A stretch of 64,000 nucleotides of DNA from Pseudomonas asplenii (GTDB lineage: Bacteria > Pseudomonadota > Gammaproteobacteria > Pseudomonadales > Pseudomonadaceae), in the NCBI RefSeq assembly GCF_001293465.1, contig NZ_JSYZ01000016.1:62001-126000 (forward strand). The letters run 5' to 3'. The position numbers and the translations under genes were made by a program. Below, one piece after another: positions 8,535 to 17,219 of this stretch. Position 1 is the first letter of the stretch. The number at the start of each line of letters is the position of its first letter. The notes beneath the pieces are model-generated. The model ran no database searches, was not told the origin of the DNA, and was given only the letters and a program-made list of their open reading frames with translations.

Positions 8535-9204
8535 ACTCGAAGCGGGCTTCCCGCGACGGCGGCGAGTCGTCTGTCACCCTGGCTCGCAAACTCAGGGCGT
8601 CGATCAGACCGCAGGCAATGGCCATCCCCACGAGCGAGGGCAGGCTCTGCGCTTGCATTCGCTTCATCACCCGACTCCGATACAGGTCGATGGTCTTGAT
8701 GCTCACGTCCAGGTGTTCGGCGATCTCTCGGTTGCTCAACCCCTGGACGAGGGGAATGAAGACATCCCGTTCCCGCGGCGTGAGGCTGTCGATTCGCTCC
8801 TGAACCTGGGCCAGTTCCGTCGTGCCGGCGAGCGAACTGCCTGCGCGATGCAGTGCTGCCTGAACGCTGTCGAGCAACAGCTGATCGTTGTAGGGCTTTT
8901 CGATGAAGTCGCAGGCGCCGGCCTTGAAGGCGCGAACGACGATGGGCACATCGGCATGGGCGCTGACAAAAATCACCGGGATCTTGAGGCCGCGCTTGTG
9001 GAGCGTCTCCTGGACAGCCAGACCGCCCATGGCCGGCATGCGAACGTCGAGCAGCACGCAGGCCGGCCCGGCAGGATCGACGGCGTCAAGGAAGGCCTGG
9101 CCACTGGTGAACGGAACGGCCTCCAGGCCCACCGACTCCAGCAGCCAGACGGTTGAGTCGAGCATGCCCTGGTCATCGTCGATCACATACACCGTTGCCT
9201 TCAT
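8524..9204 (-). CDS. FixJ/NarL-type response regulator
   Basis: About 226 residues. The receiver domain starts MKATVYVIDDDQGM, with the phosphoacceptor Asp in VLLDVRMPAMGG, the switch S/T in FVSAHAD, and Lys in FIEKPYNDQ. The C-terminal LuxR-type helix-turn-helix has LTPRERDVFIPLVQGLSNREIAEHL and SIKTIDLYRSRVMKRM. The start was set at 9204 because it follows AGAGGAA and overlaps the kinase stop codon in the junction TGATG (one shared base), which indicates translational coupling. It is the output partner of the adjacent PAS kinase and probably acts on the divergent acyl-CoA operon. Confidence 0.93.
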   Translation of the reverse strand: MKATVYVIDDDQGMLDSTVWLLESVGLEAVPFTSGQAFLDAVDPAGPACVLLDVRMPAMGGLAVQETLHKRGLKIPVIFVSAHADVPIVVRAFKAGACDFIEKPYNDQLLLDSVQAALHRAGSSLAGTTELAQVQERIDSLTPRERDVFIPLVQGLSNREIAEHLDVSIKTIDLYRSRVMKRMQAQSLPSLVGMAIACGLIDALSLRARVTDDSPPSREARFEFRA

Positions 9205-11003
9205 CAGCGTTCCTCTTTCCATCCGTTATTGACCGGCAGCCTGCAGCACAGCACCAAACCACCCGTGTTGCCGGCCCGTGCCTGCAAGCTCCCACCGAAG
9301 CCTTCGACGATGCTGCGGCTCATCGACAGGCCAAGCCCCAGCCCCTCAGGCTTGCTGGTGGTGAAGGGGGTGAAAATCTCATCGAGGCGCTCGGCGGGCA
9401 CGCCGCCCCCCTGATCCGTCACCTCGATCTGCAACCAATCACCCTGGCGCTCGGCGCCGAGCAGAATACGCGACGGTTGGCCGCCATGCTGCTCCCGATT
9501 GGCATCAATCGCGTTACGCAGCAGATTGAGCAGGACCTGTTCGAGCAGCACAGGGTCGGCGTACACGCCTGGCAGGTCATCGGCCATGCGCAACTCTATG
9601 CTGACCTGATCCCGCAACGCTTCCCAGGCACACAGGCGTACCGCTTCGCTGGCCACCTGGGCCGGGACCAGTTCCTGCAGTCGGCGGGGCTCTTTGCGCA
9701 GGAAGGCGCGAAGCCGCCGAATCACCTGCGCGGCGTGAGTGGCCTGTTCACTGATGCGTTGCAGGCCTTGGCTGATCCGGTCGCGGGCCTTCGGGTCCTG
9801 GTCGAGACTTTGCAGGTAGCGCTGACTGGCACTGGCGTAATTGACCACCGCTGCCAGGGGCTGATTGATTTCGTGGGCGATGCCGGAGGCCAGCTCGCCG
9901 AGGGTCATCAGGCGTGCGGTGTGAGCCAGCTCATCCTGATGCCGTCGCGACTGCTGCTCCCGCAGTTCGCGTTCCGTCATGTCGCGGGCCACGAGAGAGT
10001 AGTAGCGTTCTGCGCCAATGGCGCGATGGGCCAGCAGCACCAGGGAGACCGGAAAGGGGCCGCCTTCGCGCCACGGCTGAAGCCGTGCCTCTGTCTGCCA
10101 CACCCCCTGTCGCTCAGCGTTCTCCCACCCTTCGGTGTCCAGCCTCTGGCGCGTCTGATCATCCAGCAGCGCGGCGAGGGGGGGCAGTGCCTGCAGGCCA
10201 TCGAGTGCCAAGGCCCGACGTGCGGAGGCATTCAGGTAGCTGATGTGCCCCTGGCGATCGATGAACAGCACCAGGTCGGTATTGGCCTCAACGACTTCGG
10301 CCAGACGACGGCGGTTTTCCTGGGCCTCCACGCGAACGCTGACATCGCGCGAAATGCTGACGATCTCTGCCACCGCACCCGTGTAGGTCTCGCGGATGGC
10401 ATGGCTGGCAATCTCGAACCAGCGGTACCCCCCATCGGTGTGGCGTACCCGGCAGGTCATGGTGTGGTAGCCGTCCTGCACCAACGCCGCGGCGGCCACG
10501 GGTAGCACCTCCCGGCATTCACGCGGGTGCAGCAATGCTTGCACCGGCCTGTCACGCAGTTGCTCGGGCCACAGGCCTAGCAAGCGGTACGCGGCCGGCG
10601 AGGCATCGAGACACACCCCATCCGGACTATGGCGAGAGATCAGGTCAGTGGTGTTTTCCGTGATCAGGCGGTAGAGCCGACGCGCGCGGCTGGCCTCTCG
10701 AATGCTATGGCGCTCCTCACTGGCATCCCGGCAGCGCACCAGGACTTGCCCGTTCGCCTCATCGGGCACATAGGTCCAGAGGAAGGTTCGCTCATCCCGT
10801 ACGACCTCCACGTCAATGATCGAACGGTTTTGTCGCAGACAGGCCTGGACCAGCGCGGGGTGATTGGCCGCCAGCACGTTCCCCAACTCGCCAGACTCGG
10901 CAATCAAGGCCTGCAGGGCAGGGTTCAGGCTCAGTGGCTGGGCGTCGGCACCTGCGAGCAGCGTGGGCTGTGGATCTTTTTCCAGCAGGGGGAATGATCT
11001 CAT
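9204..11003 (-). CDS. PAS-domain sensor histidine kinase
   Basis: 599 residues, no obvious membrane helix, so probably cytoplasmic. At least two PAS domains precede the catalytic part (LYRLITENTTDLISRHSPDG; EVVEANTDLVLFIDRQGH), with GYRWFEIASHAIR typical of a PAC motif. The HisKA H-box is GELASGIAHEINQPL and the ATPase has N (LLRNAIDANRE), G1 (VTDQGGGVP), F and G2 (GLGLGLSMSRSIVE) boxes. FixL/DctB-like architecture. It senses an unknown signal, possibly a fatty or organic acid given the divergent acyl-CoA genes, which is inference. The AT-rich gap to 11203 would contain both promoters. Confidence 0.92.
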   Translation of the reverse strand: MRSFPLLEKDPQPTLLAGADAQPLSLNPALQALIAESGELGNVLAANHPALVQACLRQNRSIIDVEVVRDERTFLWTYVPDEANGQVLVRCRDASEERHSIREASRARRLYRLITENTTDLISRHSPDGVCLDASPAAYRLLGLWPEQLRDRPVQALLHPRECREVLPVAAAALVQDGYHTMTCRVRHTDGGYRWFEIASHAIRETYTGAVAEIVSISRDVSVRVEAQENRRRLAEVVEANTDLVLFIDRQGHISYLNASARRALALDGLQALPPLAALLDDQTRQRLDTEGWENAERQGVWQTEARLQPWREGGPFPVSLVLLAHRAIGAERYYSLVARDMTERELREQQSRRHQDELAHTARLMTLGELASGIAHEINQPLAAVVNYASASQRYLQSLDQDPKARDRISQGLQRISEQATHAAQVIRRLRAFLRKEPRRLQELVPAQVASEAVRLCAWEALRDQVSIELRMADDLPGVYADPVLLEQVLLNLLRNAIDANREQHGGQPSRILLGAERQGDWLQIEVTDQGGGVPAERLDEIFTPFTTSKPEGLGLGLSMSRSIVEGFGGSLQARAGNTGGLVLCCRLPVNNGWKEER

Positions 11004-11036
11004 TTTTATCGGTTTCAGCTTGTTTTATAGTATTTG

Positions 11037-11054
11037 TACCATATTGCTATGGTA
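11037..11054. promoter_or_regulatory. Perfect palindrome between kinase and acyl-CoA synthetase genes
   Basis: TACCATA-TTGC-TATGGTA is a perfect 7-bp inverted repeat with a 4-nt centre in the AT-rich spacer of the divergent pair, 33 bp upstream of the kinase start. It is the best candidate binding site for the FixJ/NarL-type regulator encoded next door. Confidence 0.45.
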
Positions 11055-11202
11055 AATAATCCAATTATTATAGCGGTTCGCGTAAAAAGCGACGGTGGGA
11101 GTCTGAGGCCTTGCTCAGCTCCCGACCCCTGATCAGAGCTAACAATCAGCCACCGGGGATCATGCGCACTGGCTGCGCCTGGCTCCCACACAGGATGACC
11201 GC

Positions 11203-12825
11203 ATGTCGATCTTCTCCCAGGGCTTGCAGCCCACCCCTGTCAATCACGTCGCCTTGACCCCCTTGAGTTTCATTGAGCGAACCGCCGCCATCTACGGTGA
11301 ATATCCGGCCGTGATCCACGGCGCTATCCGGCGTAACTGGAGCCAGACCTATGAGCGCTGTCGGCGGCTGGCAAGCGCCCTGGCGGGGCGCGGTGTCGGC
11401 CCTGGCGATACCGTGGCGGTGATGCTGCCGAACATTCCCGAGATGCTGGAAGCGCACTTTGGTGTGCCCATGACCGGGGCGGTGCTCAACACCCTCAATG
11501 TGCGCCTGGATGCCGAAGCGATTGCCTTCATGCTCCGGCACGGTGAGGCCAAGGTGCTGATCGGCGATCGTGAGTTTCACCGTGTGATCAGCGATGCACT
11601 GGGTAGGCTGGAGCACCCGCCGTTGGTCATCGACGTGGACGATCCGGAGTTTGGCGAGGGCCAGGCTGTCAGCGAGCTGGGGTATGAGGCGTTTCTGGCC
11701 GAGGGCGATCCGGCATTTGCCTGGCAATGGCCGGATGATGAGTGGGCGGCGATTTCGCTGAACTACACCTCCGGCACCACCGGCAACCCCAAGGGCGTGG
11801 TCTACCATCATCGCGGTGCCTACCTCAATGCCATCGGCAACCAGATGACCTGGACCATGGGCCATCGCCCGGTTTACCTGTGGACCCTGCCGATGTTCCA
11901 TTGCAACGGCTGGTGCTATCCCTGGACCATCACTGCCCTGGCGGGTACCCATGTGTTCCTGCGTCGGGTCGACCCGCAGAAGATCCTCATCCTGATCCGC
12001 GAGCACCGGGTGACCCACCTGTGTAGCGCACCGATCGTGTTGAACGCCCTGGTCAACATGCCCGACACCGCCAAGGCGGCGATCGAGCACAGGGTGCAGG
12101 CCATGGTCGCCGGGGCAGCGCCGCCGGCCAAGGTCATCGGTGCCATCGAGGAGATGGGCATTCAAGTCACCCATACCTACGGTTTGACCGAGGTGTATGG
12201 ACCGGTGACGGTCTGCGCCTGGCACGACGAGTGGGACGCGCTGTCGTTGCAAGAACGTGCGCGGATCAAGTCACGCCAGGGGGTGCGCTACCCGACACTG
12301 GACGGCCTGATGGTCGCCGACGCGCAGACCCTTCAACCGGTGCCGCGTGACGGTAATACCCTGGGCGAGATCTTCATGCGGGGTAACACTGTCATGAAAG
12401 GCTACCTGAAAAACCCGGAGGCCACGGCCGAGGCCTTCCGGGGAGGCTGGTTTCACACCGGTGACCTGGCGGTCTGGCATCCCGATGGCTATGTTGAAAT
12501 CAAGGACCGGCTCAAGGACATCATCATCTCCGGTGGCGAGAACATCTCGACCATCGAGGTCGAGGACACCCTGTACAGGCACCCGGCAGTCCTTGAGGCT
12601 GCCGTGGTGGCCCGTCCGGACGAGAAGTGGGGGGAGACGCCGTGCGCCTTCGTCGCCCTCAAGCCCGGGTACGGTGCGACACAAGCGTCGGATATCATCA
12701 CCTGGTGTCGCGAGCACCTGGCCGGCTTCAAGGTGCCCAAAACCGTGGTGTTTGGTGAACTGCCCAAGACCTCGACCGGCAAGATCCAGAAATTTCTCCT
12801 GCGCGACTGGGCCAAGGCTCTTTGA
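11203..12825 (+). CDS. AMP-dependent fatty/carboxylic acid-CoA ligase
   Basis: 540 residues of the ANL superfamily. The P-loop-like signature is LNYTSGTTGNPKGVVYHHRG, followed by YGLTEVYGPVT, the GWFHTGDLAVWHPDGYVEIKDRLKDIIISGGENIS hinge region, and the catalytic lysine in KTSTGKIQKFLLR at the C-terminus. It activates a carboxylic acid to acyl-CoA with ATP in the cytosol. It resembles medium-chain and methylmercaptopropionate-CoA ligases (DmdB-like), and the following gene resembles DmdC, but those families accept many acids, so the substrate is left open. The start follows AGGATG. A hairpin precedes it at 11097-11123. Confidence 0.9.
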   Translation: MSIFSQGLQPTPVNHVALTPLSFIERTAAIYGEYPAVIHGAIRRNWSQTYERCRRLASALAGRGVGPGDTVAVMLPNIPEMLEAHFGVPMTGAVLNTLNVRLDAEAIAFMLRHGEAKVLIGDREFHRVISDALGRLEHPPLVIDVDDPEFGEGQAVSELGYEAFLAEGDPAFAWQWPDDEWAAISLNYTSGTTGNPKGVVYHHRGAYLNAIGNQMTWTMGHRPVYLWTLPMFHCNGWCYPWTITALAGTHVFLRRVDPQKILILIREHRVTHLCSAPIVLNALVNMPDTAKAAIEHRVQAMVAGAAPPAKVIGAIEEMGIQVTHTYGLTEVYGPVTVCAWHDEWDALSLQERARIKSRQGVRYPTLDGLMVADAQTLQPVPRDGNTLGEIFMRGNTVMKGYLKNPEATAEAFRGGWFHTGDLAVWHPDGYVEIKDRLKDIIISGGENISTIEVEDTLYRHPAVLEAAVVARPDEKWGETPCAFVALKPGYGATQASDIITWCREHLAGFKVPKTVVFGELPKTSTGKIQKFLLRDWAKAL

Positions 12826-12840
12826 ACGGTGAACTCACAG

Positions 12841-14610
12841 ATGACTGATTACACTGCACCGCTGCGTGACATGCGTTTTGTTCTTCATGAAGTGTTTCAG
12901 GGCCCGGCGATGTGGGCCCGTTTACCGGCGCTGGCCGAGCGTGTCGACACGGACACCGCCGATGCCATCCTCGAGGAGGCGGCGAAGATCACCGGGCAAC
13001 TGATTGCACCGTTGAGCCGCAACGGAGATGAACAGGGTGTTCGCTTCGACGCTGGCGAGGTGACCACCCCGGACGGTTTCCAGGCGGCCTGGCAGACGTA
13101 CCGCGAGGGCGGATGGGTGGGCCTGGGGGGCAACCCTGAATACGGCGGCATGGGCATGCCCAAGATGCTCTCGGTGCTGTTTGAGGAAATGATGTATGCC
13201 GCCGACAGCAGCTTCAGCCTGTACTCGGCGTTGAGTGCGGGGAGTTGCCTGGCCATCGATGCCCACGCCAGTGAGGTTCTCAAGCAAACCTTCCTTGCCC
13301 CGATCTACGAAGGCCGCTGGTCGGGCACCATGTGCCTGACCGAGCCGCATGCCGGGACCGATCTGGGGTTGATCAGGACGCGGGCTGAACCGCAGGCAAA
13401 CGGCAGCTACCGGGTCACGGGCAGCAAGATTTTCATCACCGGCGGCGAGCAGGACCTGACCGAGAACATCATTCACCTGGTGCTGGCCAAGTTGCCCGAT
13501 GCACCGGCGGGCCCCAAAGGTATCTCTCTGTTCCTGGTGCCCAAGTACCTGATCGGTGCCGATGGCGGCCTGGGCGAGCGTAATGGCGTCCACTGCGGGT
13601 CGATCGAGCACAAGATGGGTATCAAGGCATCGGCCACCTGCGTCATGAACTTCGACGGTGCGGTGGGTTACCTTGTGGGCGAGCCGAACAAGGGGCTGGC
13701 GGCGATGTTCACCATGATGAACTACGAGCGTTTGTCCATTGGCATCCAGGGCATCGGCTGCGCCGAGGCCTCGTACCAGAACGCTGCCCGCTACGCCAAT
13801 GAGCGCCTGCAAAGTCGCTCTGCAATGGGCCCGCAGGCCAAGGACAAGATGGCCGACCCCATCATCCACCATGGTGATGTCCGCCGCATGTTGCTGACCA
13901 TGCGGGCCCTGACAGAAGGCGGGCGCGCGTTTGCCACCTATGTCGGCCAGCAGCTCGATCTGGCCCGTTATGCCGAGGCTGCGGGGGAACGCGAGAACGC
14001 GCAGCGCCTGGTCTCGCTGCTGACGCCCGTGGCCAAGGCCTTCTTCACCGACAATGGGCTGGAGAGTTGTGTGCTGGGCCAGCAAGTGTATGGCGGCCAC
14101 GGCTACATCCGCGAATGGGGCCAGGAGCAATTGGTACGGGACGTACGCATCGCGCAGATCTACGAGGGCACCAATGGCATTCAGGCTCTGGATTTGCTGG
14201 GGCGCAAGGTGCTGGCCGATGGCGGTCAGGCTCTGGCTGTGTTCACCGACGAGATCCGCCTGTTCTGTGCCGACGCTCCACTGCATCGCGATGCGGTGCT
14301 CCAGGCCATTGAGCGGCTGAGTGACACCTCCCACTGGCTGATGCGCCATGCGGTGGATGACGCGAACCTGATCAGCGCCTCCGCAGTGGAGTACCTGCAG
14401 TTGTTCGGCCTGACAGCCTACGCCTACATGTGGGCACGAATGGCGGCCGCGGCTCAGCCAGCCATGGCAGACGATCCGGCGTTCTACGGCGCCAAGCTGG
14501 CCAGCGCCGAGTTCTTCTTCCAGCGTCTGTTGCCCCGTTCGTTGGCCTTGGAGGCCAGCATCAAGGCTGGCAGCCACAGCCTGTACCAGTTGCGGCCCGA
14601 GCAGTTCTGA
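12841..14610 (+). CDS. Acyl-CoA dehydrogenase, long DmdC-like form
   Basis: About 589 residues, much longer than classic 380-residue enzymes and typical of the DmdC/FadE-like type with an added C-terminal helical domain. Motifs include GLGGNPEYGGMGMP, SGTMCLTEPHAGTDLGLIRTRA with the FAD-binding residues, GIKASATCVMNFDGAVGYLVG, and YGGHGYIREWGQEQLVRDVRIAQIYEGTNGIQALDLLGRK with the catalytic glutamate. It would introduce the alpha-beta double bond into the CoA ester made by the upstream ligase, 15 bp away. The ATG at 12841 was preferred to a GTG at 12829 because GGTGA lies eight bases before it. Confidence 0.9.
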   Translation: MTDYTAPLRDMRFVLHEVFQGPAMWARLPALAERVDTDTADAILEEAAKITGQLIAPLSRNGDEQGVRFDAGEVTTPDGFQAAWQTYREGGWVGLGGNPEYGGMGMPKMLSVLFEEMMYAADSSFSLYSALSAGSCLAIDAHASEVLKQTFLAPIYEGRWSGTMCLTEPHAGTDLGLIRTRAEPQANGSYRVTGSKIFITGGEQDLTENIIHLVLAKLPDAPAGPKGISLFLVPKYLIGADGGLGERNGVHCGSIEHKMGIKASATCVMNFDGAVGYLVGEPNKGLAAMFTMMNYERLSIGIQGIGCAEASYQNAARYANERLQSRSAMGPQAKDKMADPIIHHGDVRRMLLTMRALTEGGRAFATYVGQQLDLARYAEAAGERENAQRLVSLLTPVAKAFFTDNGLESCVLGQQVYGGHGYIREWGQEQLVRDVRIAQIYEGTNGIQALDLLGRKVLADGGQALAVFTDEIRLFCADAPLHRDAVLQAIERLSDTSHWLMRHAVDDANLISASAVEYLQLFGLTAYAYMWARMAAAAQPAMADDPAFYGAKLASAEFFFQRLLPRSLALEASIKAGSHSLYQLRPEQF

Positions 14611-14698
14611 TCAGCATGTCTCGCCAGCTCGCTTCTCGACGTCACTCAAGCCTGGCTAGCCTTTGCCACTGATAGCTAAGGCCAACGACTAGGTGAAA

Positions 14699-14717
14699 CG
14701 GGAAGCGGTGCTTCCCG
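14699..14717. terminator. Intrinsic-type hairpin, probably bidirectional
   Basis: CGGGAAGC-GGT-GCTTCCCG forms an 8-bp stem with a 3-nt loop between the convergent acyl-CoA dehydrogenase and DUF6124 genes. On the minus strand it is followed by TTTC, so it best fits termination of the DUF6124 transcript and may also stop the plus-strand operon. Confidence 0.6.
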
Positions 14718-14735
14718 CACCTCAACGACGTGCTG

Positions 14736-15083
14736 TCAGCCTGTGGAGCCGACTGTCTGCGTCTCCAGCATTGAGTCCATACGCAGTTGTGCAAGCTCAA
14801 TCAGGTGCACGACACCCATCGCCAATTTGCGATTAGAACCGGTCTGGTTATCGGCATGCTCATAAGCTGTGGCCGCAGCTGATTGCAGGATTGAGTAGAC
14901 ATCGATCAAGGCTTCCTCCTGGTTCTCAGGTTCGGGCAGGCGTCTGCCAGCACCGTCAACCGGTGATGATTTCGAAGCAGCGTCTGGCCGGAGGTTGTAG
15001 TGAGACAAAGCCCGGTCCGCAACACGCGGATTGATGCCACCAGCATGGGAGGAGGGCGGGGGATTTGGCGTGACCTTGAACAT
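14736..15083 (-). CDS. DUF6124 family protein
   Basis: 115 residues, acidic, soluble. The N-terminus MFKVTPNPP, the segment RVADRALSHYNL, and the C-terminal helical part (ALIDVYSILQSAAATAYEHAD, MGVVHLIELAQLRMDSML) match the Pseudomonas-restricted DUF6124 family, usually annotated hypothetical. The start at 15083 has GGAG ten bases upstream; an in-frame GTG at 15119 is less likely. Function is unknown. Family members often occur in multiple copies per genome, each with a conserved, structured upstream region, as here. It marks the left edge of the accessory island. Confidence 0.8.
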   Translation of the reverse strand: MFKVTPNPPPSSHAGGINPRVADRALSHYNLRPDAASKSSPVDGAGRRLPEPENQEEALIDVYSILQSAAATAYEHADNQTGSNRKLAMGVVHLIELAQLRMDSMLETQTVGSTG

Positions 15084-15471
15084 AGGGTGGTTACTCCCGA
15101 TCTGTTTGGGAGCCGTCACATTCGCGACTAAACGAAGAGGTGGCAGCCGTACGCAGGTTAGTCGACCGGTGATCAGGAAAACCGGCGCACCGAAGTGCCC
15201 TGCGCACGGCTACCATAAAAAGGAGGCTGCAAAAAAGCGCCTCGTAGAAGGTGGCGCTGTGCGCCTGATCAAACTGGCGGGCGACTAAACCCGGTCACTG
15301 AATTGGCAGTGACGAAACCGAGCCTAGCCCCGCGATCAGGCGCAAACAAGCGCTCGGGATTTTCTAGGAAATTTCACTCAAGGGAAAGGGAGTTGTCTGG
15401 TTTGGCGCTGAATGGGCAGAAGCTGCTGATCGGTGTCTTCGTGGAAATGGGGTAGAACCCGGCGGGATCTT
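15084..15471. other. Long conserved-looking leader/intergenic element upstream of DUF6124
   Basis: No gene is supported here. The stretch contains several helices, for example GTCACTG-AATTGG-CAGTGAC near 15293-15312 and a GC-rich gcgcc/ggcgc pairing around 15235-15265. Its distal part (15285-15401) is the left copy of the 117-bp direct repeat. From memory, similar sequence precedes other DUF6124 genes in Pseudomonas, so it may be a cis-acting RNA or a mobile cassette boundary; this was not searched. Confidence 0.45.
15285..15401. repeat. Direct repeat, left copy (117 bp)
   Basis: It is matched by 19692-19808 in the same orientation and at the same length. The beginning (CTAAACCCGGTCACTG..TTGGCAGTGACG) and the last ~50 bp (GATTTTCTAGGAAATTTC, then TCAAGGGAAAGGG and GTTGTCTGGT) are nearly identical, while the middle has diverged. 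On the minus strand both copies could encode a similar C-terminal peptide ending in LSLE followed by a stop. The copies bracket about 4.3 kb of foreign-looking DNA. Confidence 0.8.
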
Positions 15472-15711
15472 TTAGAACCAGTGTTCGTGCATTTTCGAAA
15501 GAAATTCAAGGGTAATCGGCAGACGGGATGCTGAACCGATGACCGAGTCGATCCCGCACTTCGGACACAAAGCGGTTCTATCCAGATCAACCCATTCAGT
15601 GATTGCTGAGGGTGAAAACACGCCTAAACAATAAAAACAGCCACAGTGATCGCTTGCTTCAATTTGAGCACGGTGATTGATAGAAAACAGGTGCGCTGAG
15701 ATTACATCCAT
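15472..15711 (-). CDS. Small CxxC zinc-ribbon protein of a conserved hypothetical family
   Basis: 79 residues. Cysteines at 23, 25, 28, 49 and 52 (HCGCFYC and ALCPKCGIDSVIGS) suggest a zinc ribbon; the C-terminus LEFLSKMHEHWF is also characteristic. I recall similar small 'cytoplasmic proteins' scattered in bacterial genomes and often in accessory regions; their function is unknown. The ATG at 15711 was chosen because AAGGAG stands seven bases before it; a longer TTG form from 15780 would start inside an island repeat. It lies just inside the left direct repeat. Confidence 0.65.
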   Translation of the reverse strand: MDVISAHLFSINHRAQIEASDHCGCFYCLGVFSPSAITEWVDLDRTALCPKCGIDSVIGSASRLPITLEFLSKMHEHWF

Positions 15712-15970
15712 GGCCAACTCCTTGAACTTCAAATTGACTAGCATTTCTTTCTTGCTGTCTTGGTCGACGAACTCGGCCAATAGCTGCCGGTCGCGAGAGA
15801 CATAACACGGCCAGAAGCGGACGTTTGCAATAGGTAAAAAGATATTTCTTTTCGCTATGAACGCTGACTTCTAAGCTGTGAGATGTTGCGGCACCGTAGC
15901 TCAATGCCCCGACGATGCGTTGGGGTCAATGCTGATTTGCATCCCCCCTGCCACACCATGGAATGACCAA

Positions 15971-16399
15971 ATGCACCCATCGTTAAAACAAGCGCTCGAC
16001 ATCATTAATATTGAGCGCAACGCCGCCGAATACACCCAGGCGTTTGACGTGGTGAACGAATTGGTAAGCGTATTTGGCGAGCTTGACCTAGCCAATCGCC
16101 TTTTCGCGGAGATACCTCGAACAGTGGCCGAAGAGCTGGTTGTCGAACTGTTCAATTTATTGGCTTGGCAAACGAACGATAACGGCGCGGCAATGACGCG
16201 TGAGGTCGAGACGTGGCTCCGAGAACAGCACGATCCGCGCAAGCTTAGGATTGCCATGAGCCTGGATGTGTATCCATTTCCAGATGCCCAGGAGATGTAT
16301 CAGGTGTTGTCCACGCTGGCTGCGGCTGTCCCAGAAGTGGCGGCTATGTGCCAGACGCTCATGACGTCACGAAAGGCGAGCACACAGAGTCAAACATGA
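15971..16399 (+). CDS. Hypothetical protein, all-helical, island gene
   Basis: 142 residues from the ATG at 15971 (MHPSLKQALDIIN). No signal peptide or transmembrane segment. The sequence reads as amphipathic helices (YTQAFDVVNELVSVFGELDLANRLFAEIPRTVAEELVVELFNLLAWQ), reminiscent of small immunity-type proteins, but I do not recognise the family and no toxin partner is adjacent. It is transcribed away from the zinc-ribbon gene. Codon use is more AT-rich than the core genes on both sides of the island. Confidence 0.6.
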   Translation: MHPSLKQALDIINIERNAAEYTQAFDVVNELVSVFGELDLANRLFAEIPRTVAEELVVELFNLLAWQTNDNGAAMTREVETWLREQHDPRKLRIAMSLDVYPFPDAQEMYQVLSTLAAAVPEVAAMCQTLMTSRKASTQSQT

Positions 16400-16628
16400 C
16401 GAAAGAAGCACCACTGGGTCCGCAATGGGTCGATAGCTGCCGGTCACAGATGGCTGCGCCGCCCCGGAGCCATACACGGTGTTTCGAATGCCGCCGAAAC
16501 ATGACGTGGGTGTGGCGGGGCTAACATTGAGACTTGGAAGCCTCTGGCCGCTTCACAGGCGAAGCCTGGACACTGACTCCAGAACGCTTCAAGATTAATC
16601 TATACCAGCTCATTCCAGTACCGCACAC

Positions 16629-17219
16629 CTAGACGTGCAATCCTACGATCTCGCCGTTCTCATCAGTTGCAGGCAGATCATACGTGTCGATCAGTTCGCC
16701 TTTGGCGAAAACGAGTCTAGGCATCCAAAAGGAATGCTTCGCAACCAGCGGCAACAGTTGAGCCAAGGACAATGCATCTGCGGGGCTGCATAGTTTGAAG
16801 AAATACAGGCTGCCCCAGTCCTCTTGAAAATACCTCTTGAGGTCATCCCTATCGAGCGTCTGTGATATGGGTCGCTGGGCAGGGTCTTCTTCATCAGGTT
16901 GAGCGCAATACTTCTTAAATAATTGGTCGCGTAGTAGCTCGAATGCGTGCTCCTCCCATTGAACTGGGGATTCGTCGTTTTCTATGTCAGGGACTTCTGA
17001 GCCATCAAAGGCGAGTAGAAAACCCCTGCGGAATGCATCTTCAATTGGCCTGCATTTCTCAGCGGCCTCTGCGATCTGATGCCAGCTATCGAGTCCAACG
17101 ACCTTGGCGGTGATCTCAAGCGCTTCGTGGTGAGGAATCTGGCGCTCTCGCTTGAGATTGCGAGCACGTTGTTTCAGAAGGGAGACGGCTTTTAGGGGTA
17201 TCAGGAAAACGCGTTTCAA
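16629..17219 (-). CDS. Hypothetical protein with an N-terminal glyoxalase-related helical motif
   Basis: 196 residues starting at a TTG (17219) that has GGAG seven bases upstream; a longer ATG form upstream has no such site. The N-terminal ~65 residues (AVSLLKQRARNLKRERQIPHHEALEITAKVVGLDSWHQI) match the short helical motif found in plasmid and ICE 'glyoxalase superfamily' proteins and related DNA-associated proteins. The rest (DRDDLKRYFQEDWGSLYFF, LPLVAKHSFWMPRLVF) is unrecognised. Probably an accessory protein of a mobile element. Function unknown. Confidence 0.6.
   Translation of the reverse strand: MKRVFLIPLKAVSLLKQRARNLKRERQIPHHEALEITAKVVGLDSWHQIAEAAEKCRPIEDAFRRGFLLAFDGSEVPDIENDESPVQWEEHAFELLRDQLFKKYCAQPDEEDPAQRPISQTLDRDDLKRYFQEDWGSLYFFKLCSPADALSLAQLLPLVAKHSFWMPRLVFAKGELIDTYDLPATDENGEIVGLHV

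Noticed and set aside
11203..14610. Naming the acyl-CoA pair as DMSP demethylation genes dmdB/dmdC
   Set aside because: Similarity is at the family level and these families act on many acids; no dmdA is present.
15776..16451. Short repeats of the type ATAGCTGCCGGTC as att sites
   Set aside because: They resemble scattered degenerate Pseudomonas intergenic repeats; no integrase or matching core site is seen.
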